From: Brachypodius melanocephalos
Taxonomy: Eukaryota > Chordata > Aves > Passeriformes > Pycnonotidae
Direction: 5' to 3'
Assembly: GCA_013398615.1 (NCBI GenBank)
Contig: VZSR01001477.1
Coordinates: 1,056,556-1,120,555, forward strand
Length of the DNA: 64,000 bases
Positions 62,933 to 64,000 of the stretch are shown piece after piece (the first letter of the stretch is position 1; the number at the start of each line of letters is the position of its first letter). The notes under the pieces are model-generated. The model was not told where the DNA came from and searched no databases. It was given only the letters and a program-made list of their open reading frames with translations. A program made the position numbers and the translations under genes.

Positions 62933-64000
62933 ATTCATTGCAGACAGCACTGTCTTGAGAGCAGTGATTTGTTCCTTCCAGCTGGCTGTAAAGTGCTCTA
63001 ATGGGACTGTATAAATGAAAGTAATTAGTTTTTCTGCTTCATTCAAGGGACTATAAGTAAGAATAACAGGGTACACAAATCTAACTTTTATATAAATTAC
63101 TTCATTGCAGGGTTAATAGTTTTTTAATGTGCGCCTCTGGTTTTACCTCTTAAATGACAAGAAAAGACAGTAATACCTAAAATGTAAAATTACCTCAAAC
63201 ATTTCAGATCAGAGAGACTCAGAAAGCTGTAGAAATGATAGATTAACTTATTTTGAATAAGCAGCATCACTTGGTGTTGGATTTCTACTTTTAATTCAAT
63301 ATTGGAAATGATATAACCATGCTCTGTACCTTGTAAGAGGAATTGTACGGGTTCCAACCATCTGTTAAATTAAACATTGATGATTACTATGAACATGGGG
63401 AGCAGACCTGGTACAGGGGAGATGACAACTGTGCATATACCTAAACCCTTGGAGCCCACTTGATTCACAAGGTTGGATACCCAGTTAGAGGAACTGAAGG
63501 GTTTTTTATTTTCCAGTGGAGTGTCACTCACTGCAAAGTTCAATGGCAACAGTTTGCTCCAATCCTTCTATATTAGATACAGTGTATCCTGTGCCTGAAA
63601 TACTGAAATGCTGGAAAAGGTCCAGGTAGTTATGTCTTTTAAATAAATGCTTTAATATGTTGGCACTTTTCTGGCAGTAATTTCCCCTGCCAGACATTTC
63701 TGTCTTGGTGGTACTTTGAAAACTTAGAGAGGGCAATAAATCTCTTGAAGAGAGAAGTTTTGATTACTAACAAAATCCTAAGAGAACAAGACATAGCAGT
63801 ATATGTGACAAACCTGGAAAAAATAAATAAACATACTGTTTCAAACAGGAAACTTCTCAAGGGTCCTTCTGCTTGTGGGCCTGCTCCCAAATAACAAAAA
63901 TTGTTGCTGTGCAGTTTCTGTTGCTTTTCAGACAATAAAAGCTCTTTTTCACTTACTTGGTTTGTAAGGAAGAAATTCTGTCCCAGTTGAAGATGATAAT

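Larger units (their letters stand above)
56801..64000. other. Non-coding flank downstream of TMTC2
   Basis: No gene is recognised. The sequence holds the sense LTR at 58523-59175, the LTR fragment at 62822-62932 next to an assembly gap, and AT-rich filler elsewhere (56801-58522, 59176-62721 and 62933-64000). A 136-codon open frame at 59790-60200 starts with TTG and shows no known domain, so it is left uncalled. Confidence 0.7.

Overview
The window is vertebrate nuclear DNA, almost certainly from a bird. It is AT-rich and intron-dominated. It carries several fragments of chicken-repeat-1 (CR1) LINEs and five long terminal repeats (LTRs) of the kinds seen in bird genomes; the LTR types suggest Neoaves, perhaps a songbird, but that is recollection and not a search result. 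There is no bacterial or viral gene organisation. Nearly all open frames above 60 codons are what chance gives in 64 kb of sequence this AT-rich.

The only protein-coding gene I can support is the 3' part of TMTC2, an endoplasmic-reticulum membrane protein with a lumenal tetratricopeptide-repeat (TPR) tail. It is on the + strand. Four coding exons (13255-13336, 27110-27224, 34045-34108, 53906-54085) join with compatible phases into the last 146 residues of the protein, ending in TGA at 54083-54085. The start of the gene lies upstream, outside the window. The exons total only 441 coding bases spread over 41 kb. A 3' UTR follows, probably about 2.7 kb long, ending just after an AATAAA at 56780-56785 and carrying an AU-rich element.

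Layout: 1-13254 is intron upstream of the first exon seen, with an antisense solo LTR and three CR1 pieces. 13337-27109 is an intron holding the longest CR1 copy (cut by an assembly gap), a sense LTR with a 6-bp target-site duplication, another sense LTR and an antisense CR1. 27225-34044 is an intron with a small CpG-rich pocket near 30.5 kb. 34109-53905 is a large, mostly repeat-poor intron with an antisense CR1 near its end. 54086 to about 56800 is the 3' UTR. 56800-64000 is non-coding flank with one sense LTR and one antisense LTR fragment that abuts a second assembly gap.

I found no convincing undescribed biological system. The observations most worth a second look are the solo LTRs whose boundaries are fixed by target-site duplications, the CpG-rich hairpin-rich pocket in intron 3 of the window, and the 3'-end signals of TMTC2.
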